A stretch of DNA of 12,473 bases from RXOA01 sp964554715 (GCA_964554715.1 CAZKPU010000072.1:1-12473), one strand, 5' to 3'. Positions 1-6,387 are shown, counted from the stretch's first letter. Notes: generated from the sequence alone by a model not told the origin. Program-made: numbers and translations.

Positions 1-241
1 GACACGTCGCGCCGAAATCCGTGAGATGGACAAACGGAAGCTGCAGGTTCAGGGAGTTCTTGCCCGGGGCGAGAACCCCGCGAACGAGAAGCTCCCAAAC
101 CACTTCCTGGAGCAACAGGGCATCCGACTTTCCGTAGGCGTCGGTCTTCTGACGGATGCGGGCTTCGATGGCATGAACGTGGGTCTGCGGTTCATCCCGC
201 AGGATATCGAAGACCCAACGTCGTATGGTCGCTTTGTCCAT
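1..241 (-). CDS. Hypothetical winged-helix-like protein, N-terminal part (runs off left edge)
   Basis: Reading the minus strand from ATG at 241 gives 80 codons without a stop to the window edge, starting MDKATIRRWVFDIL and ending LPFVHLTDFGATC. The pattern is a charged helix (1-30), a second helix rich in Leu/Val/Glu (about 40-54), then GVLAPGKNSLNLQLPFVHLTDFG (about 55-77). The turn-NxxLPxxHxTxxG ending resembles uncharacterised bacterial proteins with an N-terminal winged-helix fold (family resemblance from memory, not a search). It is divergent from rarA with 77 bases between the start codons. A perfect TTGACA lies upstream on the same strand. The C-terminal part, which would reveal the real function, is outside the window. 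The opposite-strand frame (26-322) is also open but looks less protein-like. Function unknown. Confidence 0.68.
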   Translation of the reverse strand, partial: MDKATIRRWVFDILRDEPQTHVHAIEARIRQKTDAYGKSDALLLQEVVWELLVRGVLAPGKNSLNLQLPFVHLTDFGATC

Positions 242-273
242 CGCTTCGATATGCTGCCGTTCTCTCCGCGATC

Positions 274-279
274 TGTCAA
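274..279 (-). promoter_or_regulatory. -35 element for the left-edge minus gene
   Basis: TTGACA on the minus strand (TGTCAA on plus) matches the sigma-70 -35 consensus exactly. The start codon at 241 lies 32 bases downstream. A -10 at normal spacing would be AGCATA or GCATAT (spacers 18-19), which is weak. This would put transcription start almost at the ATG, so the leader would be very short. Confidence 0.4.
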
Positions 280-306
280 CCGGTGGCTGTCGAACGATCG
301 TTGGGC

Positions 307-312
307 TAGGAT
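307..312 (+). promoter_or_regulatory. -10 element of rarA, start apparently leaderless
   Basis: TAGGAT (five of six matches to TATAAT) is followed by six bases and then the rarA ATG, so transcription would begin at or next to the start codon. No clear TTGACA is seen 16-18 bases upstream. The AGG inside this hexamer could instead act as a weak SD 8 bases before ATG, so the leaderless reading is an inference. Confidence 0.45.
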
Positions 313-318
313 GGATGT

Positions 319-1710
319 ATGAAGCTGTTCCATGAGGAATGCGACCCCGGGGTTGACGCGTCGCCGGATCTGCCGCTTGCCGAGCGGATGAGACCGACAG
401 CGTTGGAGGATGTCATCGGACAACGCGAGCTGTTGTCCGATGGAGCGCCGCTTCGCACGCTGATCGAACGCGGACGCTATCGAGCCTTCCTGTTCTGGGG
501 GCCTCCGGGGACGGGGAAGACGACCGTGGGAAGGATCCTTGCTCAGCGATCGGGCGCGGACTTCGTGCATCTGTCGGCGGCGTTGTCCGGCGTAAAGGAT
601 GTGCGAGCTGCGCTCGAGAAATCCCGATCCCGGTTTGCCGCCGGAGGGCACCGCGACCTGCTGTTCCTCGATGAGATCCATCGGTTCTCGCGTTCACAAC
701 AGGATGTTCTTCTCACCTACCTGGAAGAGGGAAGCGTCATCTTCGTCGGGGCCACCACCGAGAATCCGTCGTTCGTGTTGACCTCGGCCCTCCTTTCCCG
801 ATGCCAGATGTTCTGCTTCGCTCCGCTGTCCGATTCCGAGGTGCGGGATGCGATCCGAAACGCGCTCGCCTCTGAACGAGGATTGAACGGAACATTCTCG
901 GTCACGACCGAGGCCGAGGATGCGCTGGTTGCGCTTTCCGACGGCGATGCGAGACGGGCTCTGACCACCCTGGAGCTGGCGGCGTCAGTGGTCGTCGGCT
1001 CGCTGATCGATGTCGGCGTGGTCGAGAAGGCCGTGCAACGGAAGCGCCTGTCGTACGACCGTGCCGGAGAAGAGCACTACAACCTGATCTCGGCGTTGCA
1101 CAAGTCGATCCGCAACTCCGATGCCGACGCCGCGTTGTACTGGCTGGTGCGGATGATCGAATCGGGTGAAGATCCGCGCTTTCTTGCCCGGCGGCTGATC
1201 CGGATCGCCTCCGAGGACATCGGGTTGGCCGATCCGCAGGCGTTGGGGATCGCTCTCTCCGCACGGCAGGCCGTTGACGTTGTCGGCCTGCCCGAATGTG
1301 ACGTCGCGCTCGCCCAAGCAGCGGTCTATCTTGCGCTTGCCCCCAAGAGCAACGCGTTGTGCGTCGGTCTGACACAGGTGCGCCGCGATGTTCTCGAAGC
1401 GGTCAACGATCCGGTTCCCCTGCATCTTCGCAACGCACCGACGAAGATGATGAAGGGGCTTGGGTACGGAAACGGGTATCAGTACGCCCATGATCTGCCG
1501 GGCGGAGTGGCGGACATGGAGTGTCTGCCCGAGAGGCTCGCGAACCGCCGCTACTTCCGTCCAAAGGACGTGGGCGCCGAAAGGATGCTCGCGGCGCGGT
1601 TGGCGGAGATCCGGGCGGCGAAACGCACGGCCCGTAGGCCCAAGGGTGCGACTCCTCCCGACCGGCCATCGACGGGGGATGCGGCAGATGAACCCAGCGA
1701 ACAGCGATGA
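319..1710 (+). CDS. rarA: Replication-associated recombination protein A (RarA/MgsA-type AAA+ ATPase)
   Basis: 463-residue AAA+ ATPase of the RarA/MgsA/WRNIP1 family, which acts at stalled replication forks and is related to clamp-loader subunits. Visible motifs: PLAERMRP and VIGQ near the N terminus (19-35), Walker A GPPGTGKTT (61-69), Walker B LLFLDEIHRF (114-123), sensor-1 GATTENPSF (144-152), arginine-finger segment SALLSRC (156-162) and sensor-2 GDARRALTTLE (209-219). The C-terminal tetramerisation/MgsA domain shows ALYWLVRMIESGEDPRFLARR (272-292), EDIGLADPQA (299-308), NAPTKMMKGLGYGNGYQYAHD (372-392) and RYFRP (410-414). Length is normal. The start is supported by the MKLF opening, typical of the family, about 17 residues before PLAERMRP. 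The last 50 residues are a basic then acidic low-complexity tail. The acylphosphatase gene overlaps the 3' end, suggesting an operon. Confidence 0.96.
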   Translation: MKLFHEECDPGVDASPDLPLAERMRPTALEDVIGQRELLSDGAPLRTLIERGRYRAFLFWGPPGTGKTTVGRILAQRSGADFVHLSAALSGVKDVRAALEKSRSRFAAGGHRDLLFLDEIHRFSRSQQDVLLTYLEEGSVIFVGATTENPSFVLTSALLSRCQMFCFAPLSDSEVRDAIRNALASERGLNGTFSVTTEAEDALVALSDGDARRALTTLELAASVVVGSLIDVGVVEKAVQRKRLSYDRAGEEHYNLISALHKSIRNSDADAALYWLVRMIESGEDPRFLARRLIRIASEDIGLADPQALGIALSARQAVDVVGLPECDVALAQAAVYLALAPKSNALCVGLTQVRRDVLEAVNDPVPLHLRNAPTKMMKGLGYGNGYQYAHDLPGGVADMECLPERLANRRYFRPKDVGAERMLAARLAEIRAAKRTARRPKGATPPDRPSTGDAADEPSEQR

Positions 1711-2026
1711 GGCCATGCCCCGCCGGGGCGACACAACGGTGGGCGATTCCGAATCCACGGCCGTTCACGCATGGGTCGAGGGACGCGTGCAGGGGGTGTT
1801 CTACCGCGCGAGCACCCAGCGAACCGCCACCGAACTCGGCGTTTCCGGCTGGGTGAGGAACCTCTCCGACGGGCGGGTCGAGGTGTGGGGCGAAGGCTCG
1901 CCGGAAGCGGCGAGAAAACTCCTCCGGTGGCTGCGGATCGGTCCACCCGGAGCTCGGGTGGATGCCGTGCAGCACCGATGGGAAACACCGCACGGCATCC
2001 GCGGATTCCGGATCCGGCCCGGCTAG
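1688..2026 (+). CDS. acyP: Acylphosphatase
   Basis: Small alpha/beta enzyme that hydrolyses acyl phosphates such as carbamoyl or acetyl phosphate, cytoplasmic. The signature EGRVQGVFYR (31-40) holds the phosphate loop and catalytic Arg40, and GWVRNLSDGRVEVWGEG (54-70) holds catalytic Asn58. The C terminus GIRGFRIRPG matches the family's closing strand. From ATG 1688 it has 112 residues, about 20 more than usual. Alternatives are ATG 1679, ATG 1715 (103 aa) and GTG 1739 (95 aa, closest to family length). I prefer 1688 because a G-rich SD-like run (1674-1678) lies nine bases upstream, but this is uncertain. The gene overlaps the 3' end of rarA in another frame, so it is probably translationally coupled. 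Its stop overlaps that of the convergent ligase gene. Confidence 0.9.
   Translation: MNPANSDEAMPRRGDTTVGDSESTAVHAWVEGRVQGVFYRASTQRTATELGVSGWVRNLSDGRVEVWGEGSPEAARKLLRWLRIGPPGARVDAVQHRWETPHGIRGFRIRPG
2023..2026. other. CTAG shared by two convergent stop codons
   Basis: The palindrome CTAG supplies TAG (2024-2026) to the plus-strand acylphosphatase gene and TAG (2025-2023) to the minus-strand ligase gene. The two coding regions therefore overlap tail to tail with no spacer in which a conventional terminator could sit. Confidence 0.9.
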
Positions 2027-3714
2027 GAAGCCTCGGATGGATCCGCATCCTCGGGCTTGGCCTCCTCCTGCGTCGCGACCTTCACTTTGTGCCGCTTGAT
2101 GTCCAGCTTCACGCTCTTCTCGAACGGTTCATCGACGAGCCGGATGCACTCCTTGTAGCGGATCCGCTTGAACATCGCCAGGTTCTCGTTGGCCTTCTTG
2201 ATCTCCTCCCAGATGTGATCGAGCGCATCGTCTTTGTTGGTGATCCCCAGCTCCTTGAGCGCCGAGTCACTCGGGTAGACAAGCGCCGATACAACGGGGA
2301 TGCCCTGCCGTTCATCCTCGTAGACCATGATCTCTTCGATCGCGGGGATGCCGTTGAACTCCCACTCGAGTTCCTCGGGATAGACGTTCTTCCCCGTTTC
2401 GAGAACGATCACATTCTTCGCCCGGCCGGAGAGCACGAGGTTCCCGTCTCTGATCAGCCCTAGATCTCCGGTGTGGAACCACAGCTCATCATCGATGACC
2501 TCCGCGGTCGCTTCGGGGTTCTTGTAGTAGCCGGCCATGATGTTCGGTCCGCGGGCGAGCACTTCTCCCACGCCGTCTTCCCCGGGATCGAGGATCTTGA
2601 GTTCTATATCCTGGATCGCCGCCATCCCCGGTTCTGCTGCAAACAGGTCCGAAGCGGTCAGTAGCGGCGCTGTCTCCGTCAGCCCATATCCTTCAAGGAT
2701 TCCGATTCCCATCCGTCGGAATCCCGCGGCGGCGTCCGGGTTCAACGGCGCGCCTCCGGAGGTGAAGAAACGGAACTGCTTGCCGAACAATTTCCGCACA
2801 ACAAGCTTCCCCATCAACGTGGGCGACGCCTTCGCGATGGCGCGCTTGAGAGCGCTCTTCTGGATGCCTGCCTGAACGCGCTCGTAGAGGACGTTGTACA
2901 GCTTGGGCACTCCGAGGATGAGTGTGGGGCGCGCCCGGTGCATAACCTGCATCAGGTTGCGGTCGACCGGGGTGTAGGTTGTGGTTGCACCGACAGCGAC
3001 CGGGCACATGAGCGTGATTGTCAGTCCGTAGATGTGATACCAAGGGACGATTGTCAGGAAGTTGTCCCGCTCGGATAGCTCGACCACTTTGATGGCTGTC
3101 AGGGCGTTGGAGGCGATGTTCTTGTGGGTCAGCATCGCTCCCTTCGCGTTTCCGGTTGTCCCTGACGTGTACATGAGGATCGCCAGATCGTTCTCGGTCA
3201 CGGGAATCGAAGCGACAGGGCGATGACCGAGAACGACGGCGTCCATGAACTCGATCCCCTCGATGGATGTGCGATCCATGCACACCAAAGACATATTGGG
3301 AAGCGATTCGCTGCGGATGGCGGCCAGATCTTCCGTCTTGCTTCCCGAGAAGATCGCCGCGCTCACGCCGGCTTCCTCAAGGATGCGTTTCAACTCTCCG
3401 CGCTGCAGATCGGGGTCCAGCGGCAGTACCGCGGCGCCGCAACGAAGAACGGCGAAAAGGGCCATGGCATAGGCGGCACGGGGTTTGGAGACGAGAGCAA
3501 CGCGATCGCCCTTTTGAACGCCGAGGTCCTGAAGGGCTGCCGCCAACCGCCCCACGGTTTCGCCCAGACGGCTGTAGGTGATCTCATTGAGAACAAGCTG
3601 AACCCCACGTCCCTTCTTTCGCTCCGTCGGGATCAGCATCCGTAGCGCCACATTGTCCGCGAAACGCTTGACGGACGTTTCGAACAACTCATTCAGCGTT
3701 GGATACGTCGGCAT
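2023..3714 (-). CDS. AMP-forming acyl-CoA synthetase (long-chain fatty-acid-CoA ligase family)
   Basis: 563-residue member of the adenylate-forming (ANL) superfamily, which activates a carboxylate with ATP and transfers it to CoA. Visible core motifs: P-loop YTSGTTGNAKGAMLTHKN (182-199), PWYHIYG (224-230), EGYGLTETAP (341-350, substrate/adenine contact), WFHTGDLG (412-419, with the Asp that holds the ribose) and the hinge segment SGRAKNVIVLETGKNVYPEE (429-448). Length and PWYHIYG, TSGGAPLNP and KNVIVLETGKNVYPEE favour a FadD/long-chain type over acetyl-CoA synthetase. The true substrate cannot be read from sequence. The A10 region is FEKSVKLDIKRHK (531-543) instead of the common TxxGKxxR, so K536 or K540 may be the catalytic lysine. 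GGAGGAG ends four bases before the ATG. The gene has its own promoter region after trxB. Confidence 0.92.
   Translation of the reverse strand: MPTYPTLNELFETSVKRFADNVALRMLIPTERKKGRGVQLVLNEITYSRLGETVGRLAAALQDLGVQKGDRVALVSKPRAAYAMALFAVLRCGAAVLPLDPDLQRGELKRILEEAGVSAAIFSGSKTEDLAAIRSESLPNMSLVCMDRTSIEGIEFMDAVVLGHRPVASIPVTENDLAILMYTSGTTGNAKGAMLTHKNIASNALTAIKVVELSERDNFLTIVPWYHIYGLTITLMCPVAVGATTTYTPVDRNLMQVMHRARPTLILGVPKLYNVLYERVQAGIQKSALKRAIAKASPTLMGKLVVRKLFGKQFRFFTSGGAPLNPDAAAGFRRMGIGILEGYGLTETAPLLTASDLFAAEPGMAAIQDIELKILDPGEDGVGEVLARGPNIMAGYYKNPEATAEVIDDELWFHTGDLGLIRDGNLVLSGRAKNVIVLETGKNVYPEELEWEFNGIPAIEEIMVYEDERQGIPVVSALVYPSDSALKELGITNKDDALDHIWEEIKKANENLAMFKRIRYKECIRLVDEPFEKSVKLDIKRHKVKVATQEEAKPEDADPSEAS
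2028..2058. repeat. Imperfect hairpin at the convergent gene ends
   Basis: AAGCC (2028-2032) can pair with GGCTT (2054-2058) and GGATG (2035-2039) with CATCC (2046-2050), separated by a small TC/TCG internal loop and closed by a six-base loop. It lies inside the C-terminal codons of the minus-strand ligase and just beyond the acylphosphatase stop. No T-run follows on either strand, so it is at best a pause or RNA-stability element. Constrained coding sequence could produce it by chance. Confidence 0.3.
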
Positions 3715-3718
3715 CGGT

Positions 3719-3725
3719 CTCCTCC
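3719..3725 (-). promoter_or_regulatory. Shine-Dalgarno of the acyl-CoA synthetase gene
   Basis: GGAGGAG on the minus strand lies four bases before the ATG at 3714 and confirms that start. It contrasts with rarA, trxB and xseA, which have no comparable SD. Confidence 0.8.
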
Positions 3726-3781
3726 ATACTTATCCCACCCCATGATCAGGCGTCCACTTGGGTGTGCAGACCCTCTTGTCT

Positions 3782-3811
3782 TGCCGCATCGACCGGCATA
3801 CATCGTCGATG
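3782..3811 (-). promoter_or_regulatory. Two mutually exclusive hairpins in the ligase-gene leader
   Basis: On the minus-strand transcript, CATCGAC (3811-3805) can pair perfectly with GTCGATG (3793-3787) around an 11-base loop. The same GTCGATG is the loop of a second hairpin formed by TGCCG (3798-3794) and CGGCA (3786-3782). Both cannot form at once, which is a switch-like layout in the 5' leader about 70 bases before the start codon. It matches no riboswitch class I recognise, and chance is possible. Confidence 0.3.
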
Positions 3812-3843
3812 GGCGATCCTCCTGCCTTGCCACTCACTTTGCT

Positions 3844-3872
3844 ACCTTGCGAATTGGACGGCGTTGTGTCAA
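3844..3872 (-). promoter_or_regulatory. Probable promoter of the acyl-CoA synthetase gene
   Basis: A perfect -35 TTGACA sits at 3872-3867, 13 bases after the trxB stop. The -10 at 17-18 bases is CAAGGT or AAGGTA, which is poor. The expected start near 3836 gives a leader of about 120 bases, the longest in the window. The rest of the 171-base gap (3715-3885) holds no gene I can support; it has the alternative hairpins and an isolated AGGAGG with no start codon at proper distance. Confidence 0.45.
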
Positions 3873-3885
3873 GAATGGTTCGGTT

Positions 3886-4869
3886 TTAGAGAGAGGTGTG
3901 ATCGGAAAGGTAGCGTTCGGCTTCGATGGCGGCGATAGCGCCATCCCCTGCGGCGATCACGGCCTGCGCATAGCGGCTGGTGAATGCGCGGACATCGCCG
4001 GCGGCGAACACACCCGGGATATGCGTGCGAAGCATCGAATCCGTTAGCACATATCCGTGGTGATCGAGATCGACGAACCCTTTCAGGAACTCTGTCTCCG
4101 GTGTATGGCCGATGCTGACGAACACGCCGTCGATCGGACACGGTTCTTGGCTCCCGGTGGCTAGGTTCTGCAACGTGACTTCGGAGACGAACGAGTCTCC
4201 GCGGATCTCTTCGATCGTTCGATTCCACAAGAAGTGGATCGCAGGATGGGCCCGTGCCCGATCCTGAAGGATCCGGCTGGCGCGGAACGCCTTCGGATCC
4301 TCTTTGGCATGCCGGATTACGATCCCGACCCAGTCCGCGAACCGTGTCAGGTACAGCGCCTCCGTCAACGCGGAGTCCCCCGCACCGACGACAAGCACGC
4401 GCTTGCCGCGGAAGAAGAAGCCGTCACACGTTGCACAGTACGAGACGCCTCTTCCCTTGAACCGCTCGGCGCCTTGTGCGGAAAGAGGCCTCGGCCTTGA
4501 TCCCGAAGCGATAATCACCGTACGCGCGACGCATTCCCCCTCCGGAGTCGTCAAACGGATCGGTGCCCGCTGTGGTGAATGTGCGGGAGCCTGAGGGACC
4601 TCGACGGTGATCCCCTTTACTTCCTCGAGCAGGATCTTCGTTCCCAACCGCTCCGCCTGCCGATGCATCTGATCCATCAACCCCGGTGCGGTGGTCTTCT
4701 CATCGATCCCCGGGTAATTCTCGATGCATTCGGTTTCTTTGAGTTGTCCTCCCGGCGTGCGCTTCTCGAAGATCACCGTCGACAGCAAGGCTCGGCGGGT
4801 GTAGATCGCTGCCGTGAGCCCGGCAGGGCCCGCGCCGATGATGGCGACATCCGTGTTTCGTGTGCTCAT
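3886..4869 (-). CDS. trxB: Thioredoxin reductase (FAD/NAD(P)-dependent)
   Basis: 327-residue low-molecular-weight thioredoxin reductase, a cytoplasmic flavoprotein passing electrons from a pyridine nucleotide through FAD and a Cys pair to thioredoxin. Motifs: FAD loop GAGPAG (12-17), GGQL and ENYPG (40-54), redox CATC (145-148), nucleotide loop GAGDSA (162-167) and FAD motif GVFAAGDVR (286-294) followed by YAQAVIAAGDGAIAA (300-314). The start at 4869 (MSTRNTDVAIIGAGPAG) is where the family begins; the frame is open further upstream but that stretch runs through xseB. Odd point: the usual NADPH 2'-phosphate motif HRRxxFRA is replaced by IRHAKEDPKAFRA (185-197), with different basic residues and about three extra residues, so coenzyme preference may differ. 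No thioredoxin gene is in the window. It lies 19 bases after xseB and has its own -10. Confidence 0.94.
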   Translation of the reverse strand: MSTRNTDVAIIGAGPAGLTAAIYTRRALLSTVIFEKRTPGGQLKETECIENYPGIDEKTTAPGLMDQMHRQAERLGTKILLEEVKGITVEVPQAPAHSPQRAPIRLTTPEGECVARTVIIASGSRPRPLSAQGAERFKGRGVSYCATCDGFFFRGKRVLVVGAGDSALTEALYLTRFADWVGIVIRHAKEDPKAFRASRILQDRARAHPAIHFLWNRTIEEIRGDSFVSEVTLQNLATGSQEPCPIDGVFVSIGHTPETEFLKGFVDLDHHGYVLTDSMLRTHIPGVFAAGDVRAFTSRYAQAVIAAGDGAIAAIEAERYLSDHTSL

Positions 4870-4879
4870 GACAAGGGAA

Positions 4880-4885
4880 AGTATA
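4880..4885 (-). promoter_or_regulatory. -10 element of trxB
   Basis: TATACT (five of six matches to TATAAT) lies in the gap after the xseB stop and ends ten bases before the trxB ATG. Transcription would begin about four bases before the ATG. No SD is visible and the -35 is not recognisable. trxB may also be read from the xseA promoter. Confidence 0.45.
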
Positions 4886-4888
4886 GGC

Positions 4889-5113
4889 TCACGACAGATC
4901 GAAATCCTCCAGCGAGAGCAGCCCGGAAGCGTTCTCAACAACCGTCTTGATTCGGGTCTTTGCCTCTTCGAGCTGAGTCTTGACGGCCGACGCCAGCTCG
5001 ACACCTTCCTCGAACAACGCCAGGGTTTCCTCCAAAGGCAGGTCGGCCGCCTCCAGCTTGGACGCGATCTCCTCAAGCCTCTTCAACGCTTGATCCATGG
5101 TTAGGTCCGACAG
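4889..5113 (-). CDS. xseB: Exodeoxyribonuclease VII small subunit
   Basis: Small helical subunit that binds several-fold to XseA to form exonuclease VII, a processive single-strand DNA nuclease. The core ALKRLEEIASKLEAADLPLEETLALFEEGVELA is diagnostic; two helices are joined by the ADLPLEE turn. I place the start at CTG 5113 rather than ATG 5098. The extra codons read L/M-S-D-L-T, giving SDLTMDQALKRLEE, which restores the usual family opening of about five residues before the first helix. AGGAGG (5128-5123) lies nine bases before the CTG but 24 before the ATG, and an in-frame TGA sits between SD and CTG (5122-5120), so no longer frame is possible. From CTG it has 74 residues, from ATG 69. It overlaps the xseA 3' end by 41 bases. 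Confidence 0.9.
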   Translation of the reverse strand: MSDLTMDQALKRLEEIASKLEAADLPLEETLALFEEGVELASAVKTQLEEAKTRIKTVVENASGLLSLEDFDLS

Positions 5114-6332
5114 GTTTCGTCACCTCCTCGACGGTCGACAGGATCTCGCCGGCGGACAGCACGGTTCGAATCCGTGCCTCGAGCGGAACCCGTGACACGT
5201 CCGTCAACGGTGTCGCTTCCCCCTCGATATAGGTCATGCTATACCCGCGGCGCAACGGCAATGACGGGTCCGAGAGGCGGACAATCTCCGACGACCGCTC
5301 CAGACGGCGTAATCGAAGATGGAAAGCGGCGCCGGTCCGGTGCGTGAGCGAGGCGGTCGTCAAGTCAAGCTTCTGCGCGAGAAGCTGCACACGATCTCCG
5401 GGCAAGCGCAGCACGGACGGACGGACCGCGTGACCTAGGCTTTGCCATCGACTACGAAACGCCGCGGTCGCTGCGCGACCGATGCGGCGGGAACACTGCA
5501 GGATCCACGCCGACAACTCCGCTTGATCCGGAGCGATCAGCTCGGCGGCGGCGGAGGGTGTCGGTGCGCGGACGTCGGCGACGAAATCGCTGATCGTGAA
5601 ATCGACCTCGTGCCCGACCGCGGAGATCACGGGGACAGGACACGCATGCAGCGCGCGAGCCAGCGCCTCGCTGTTGAACACCGCAAGGTCTTCGGCGGAT
5701 CCACCGCCTCGACCGATGATCAGCGCATCCAGCGGATCGATCTCGGCGTGGTAGCGGACCGCCCGGTGCAAGGCGTCGATCAGTTCTTGAGCCGCCGCCT
5801 CTCCTTGAACCGAGCTTGGGAAGAGCAGAAGTTCGATCAACGGGAACCGCCGCTCGACGACCGATACGATGTCTCGGATGGCGGCCCCGGTCGCCGATGT
5901 AATCAAGGCGACACGACGGGGCACGGACGGCAGCGGTTGCTTGTGTTCGGGGTCGAACAACCCTTCGGAGTCCAGCTTGGCCTTCAGTTTCTCGAACGCA
6001 AGCTGAAGTAGCCCCTGGCCTGCCGGTTGGATCATCGATGCGATGAACTGATACCGGCCGCGTGGCTCGTAGATCGACAGCCGTCCGAAAGCAAGAACCT
6101 GATCGCCGTCGGCGAGAGCGTTCGTGGCGCCAAACCCCCGTGTTCGCGGGCGGAACCGGACCGCGGAGATCTCGGCCTGCTCATCCTTCAGCGTGAAATA
6201 CGCATGTCCGGAAGGGGCGATCTTCAGATTGGAGATCTCGCCTTCGATCCAGAACGAGCCAAACTGTTGCTCAAGCGCTTCCTTGGCTCTTCGGTTGATC
6301 TCGGACACGGTATAGACGGGTTCGTTCAGCAT
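5073..6332 (-). CDS. xseA: Exodeoxyribonuclease VII large subunit
   Basis: 419-residue catalytic subunit of exonuclease VII, which degrades single-stranded DNA from both ends in repair. An N-terminal OB fold (about 1-105: YTVSEINRRAKEAL, WIEGEISNLK, GHAYFTLKD, GRLSIYEPRGRYQF) precedes the nuclease core with TSATGAAIRD (145-154), IIGRGGGSAEDL (205-216), SAVGHEVDFTISDF (237-250) and DVRAPTPSAAAE (253-264). A helical XseB-binding region follows, then SDPSLPLRRGYSM near the C terminus. The length is slightly below the usual 400-460. The ATG fits the family opening (EPVYTVSEINR). The gene is divergent from rnpA and overlaps xseB downstream. A -10-like TACACT lies ten bases before the start and no good SD is seen. 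Confidence 0.96.
   Translation of the reverse strand: MLNEPVYTVSEINRRAKEALEQQFGSFWIEGEISNLKIAPSGHAYFTLKDEQAEISAVRFRPRTRGFGATNALADGDQVLAFGRLSIYEPRGRYQFIASMIQPAGQGLLQLAFEKLKAKLDSEGLFDPEHKQPLPSVPRRVALITSATGAAIRDIVSVVERRFPLIELLLFPSSVQGEAAAQELIDALHRAVRYHAEIDPLDALIIGRGGGSAEDLAVFNSEALARALHACPVPVISAVGHEVDFTISDFVADVRAPTPSAAAELIAPDQAELSAWILQCSRRIGRAATAAFRSRWQSLGHAVRPSVLRLPGDRVQLLAQKLDLTTASLTHRTGAAFHLRLRRLERSSEIVRLSDPSLPLRRGYSMTYIEGEATPLTDVSRVPLEARIRTVLSAGEILSTVEEVTKPVGPNHGSSVEEA
5123..5128 (-). promoter_or_regulatory. Shine-Dalgarno that points to a CTG start for xseB
   Basis: AGGAGG inside the xseA 3' end lies nine bases before CTG 5113 and is too far (24 bases) from ATG 5098. It is the main sequence evidence for the non-standard start. 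Confidence 0.6.
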
Positions 6333-6342
6333 TCCGCCGCAC

Positions 6343-6348
6343 AGTGTA
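6343..6348 (-). promoter_or_regulatory. -10 element of xseA
   Basis: TACACT on minus (four of six matches to TATAAT, including the key TA...T positions) ends ten bases before the xseA ATG, predicting a leader of about four bases. The -35 is weak (TTCCCG at spacing 18). It shares the 91-base divergent gap with the rnpA promoter. Confidence 0.4.
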
Positions 6349-6387
6349 CCCGGGAGCCTCCGGAAACGGGAACAAGCGGCCGGATGT

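Noticed and set aside
26..322. Plus-strand 98-codon frame whose stop overlaps the rarA ATG (ATGA), like a coupled upstream gene
   Set aside because: The minus strand of the same stretch encodes a more convincing protein with family-like helices and the LPFVHLTDFG turn. The plus frame has no recognisable motif, and rarA has its own -10 inside it. Kept as a minor possibility.
49..681. 210-codon minus frame over the rarA 5' half
   Set aside because: Antisense to Walker A/B coding sequence of rarA; Arg/Pro/Ser-rich composition typical of shadow frames in GC-rich DNA.
3692..3803. Possible upstream ORF (starting MYAGRCGK) overlapping the ligase start codon out of frame
   Set aside because: Its ATG has no SD at suitable distance (AGGAGG is about 14 bases away), and the peptide has no recognisable leader-peptide codon run.
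3886..5076. trxB as a longer protein starting at 5076
   Set aside because: The extra N-terminal 69 codons run out of frame through xseB and are Arg/Ser-rich; the real start is MSTRNTDVAIIGAGPAG at 4869.
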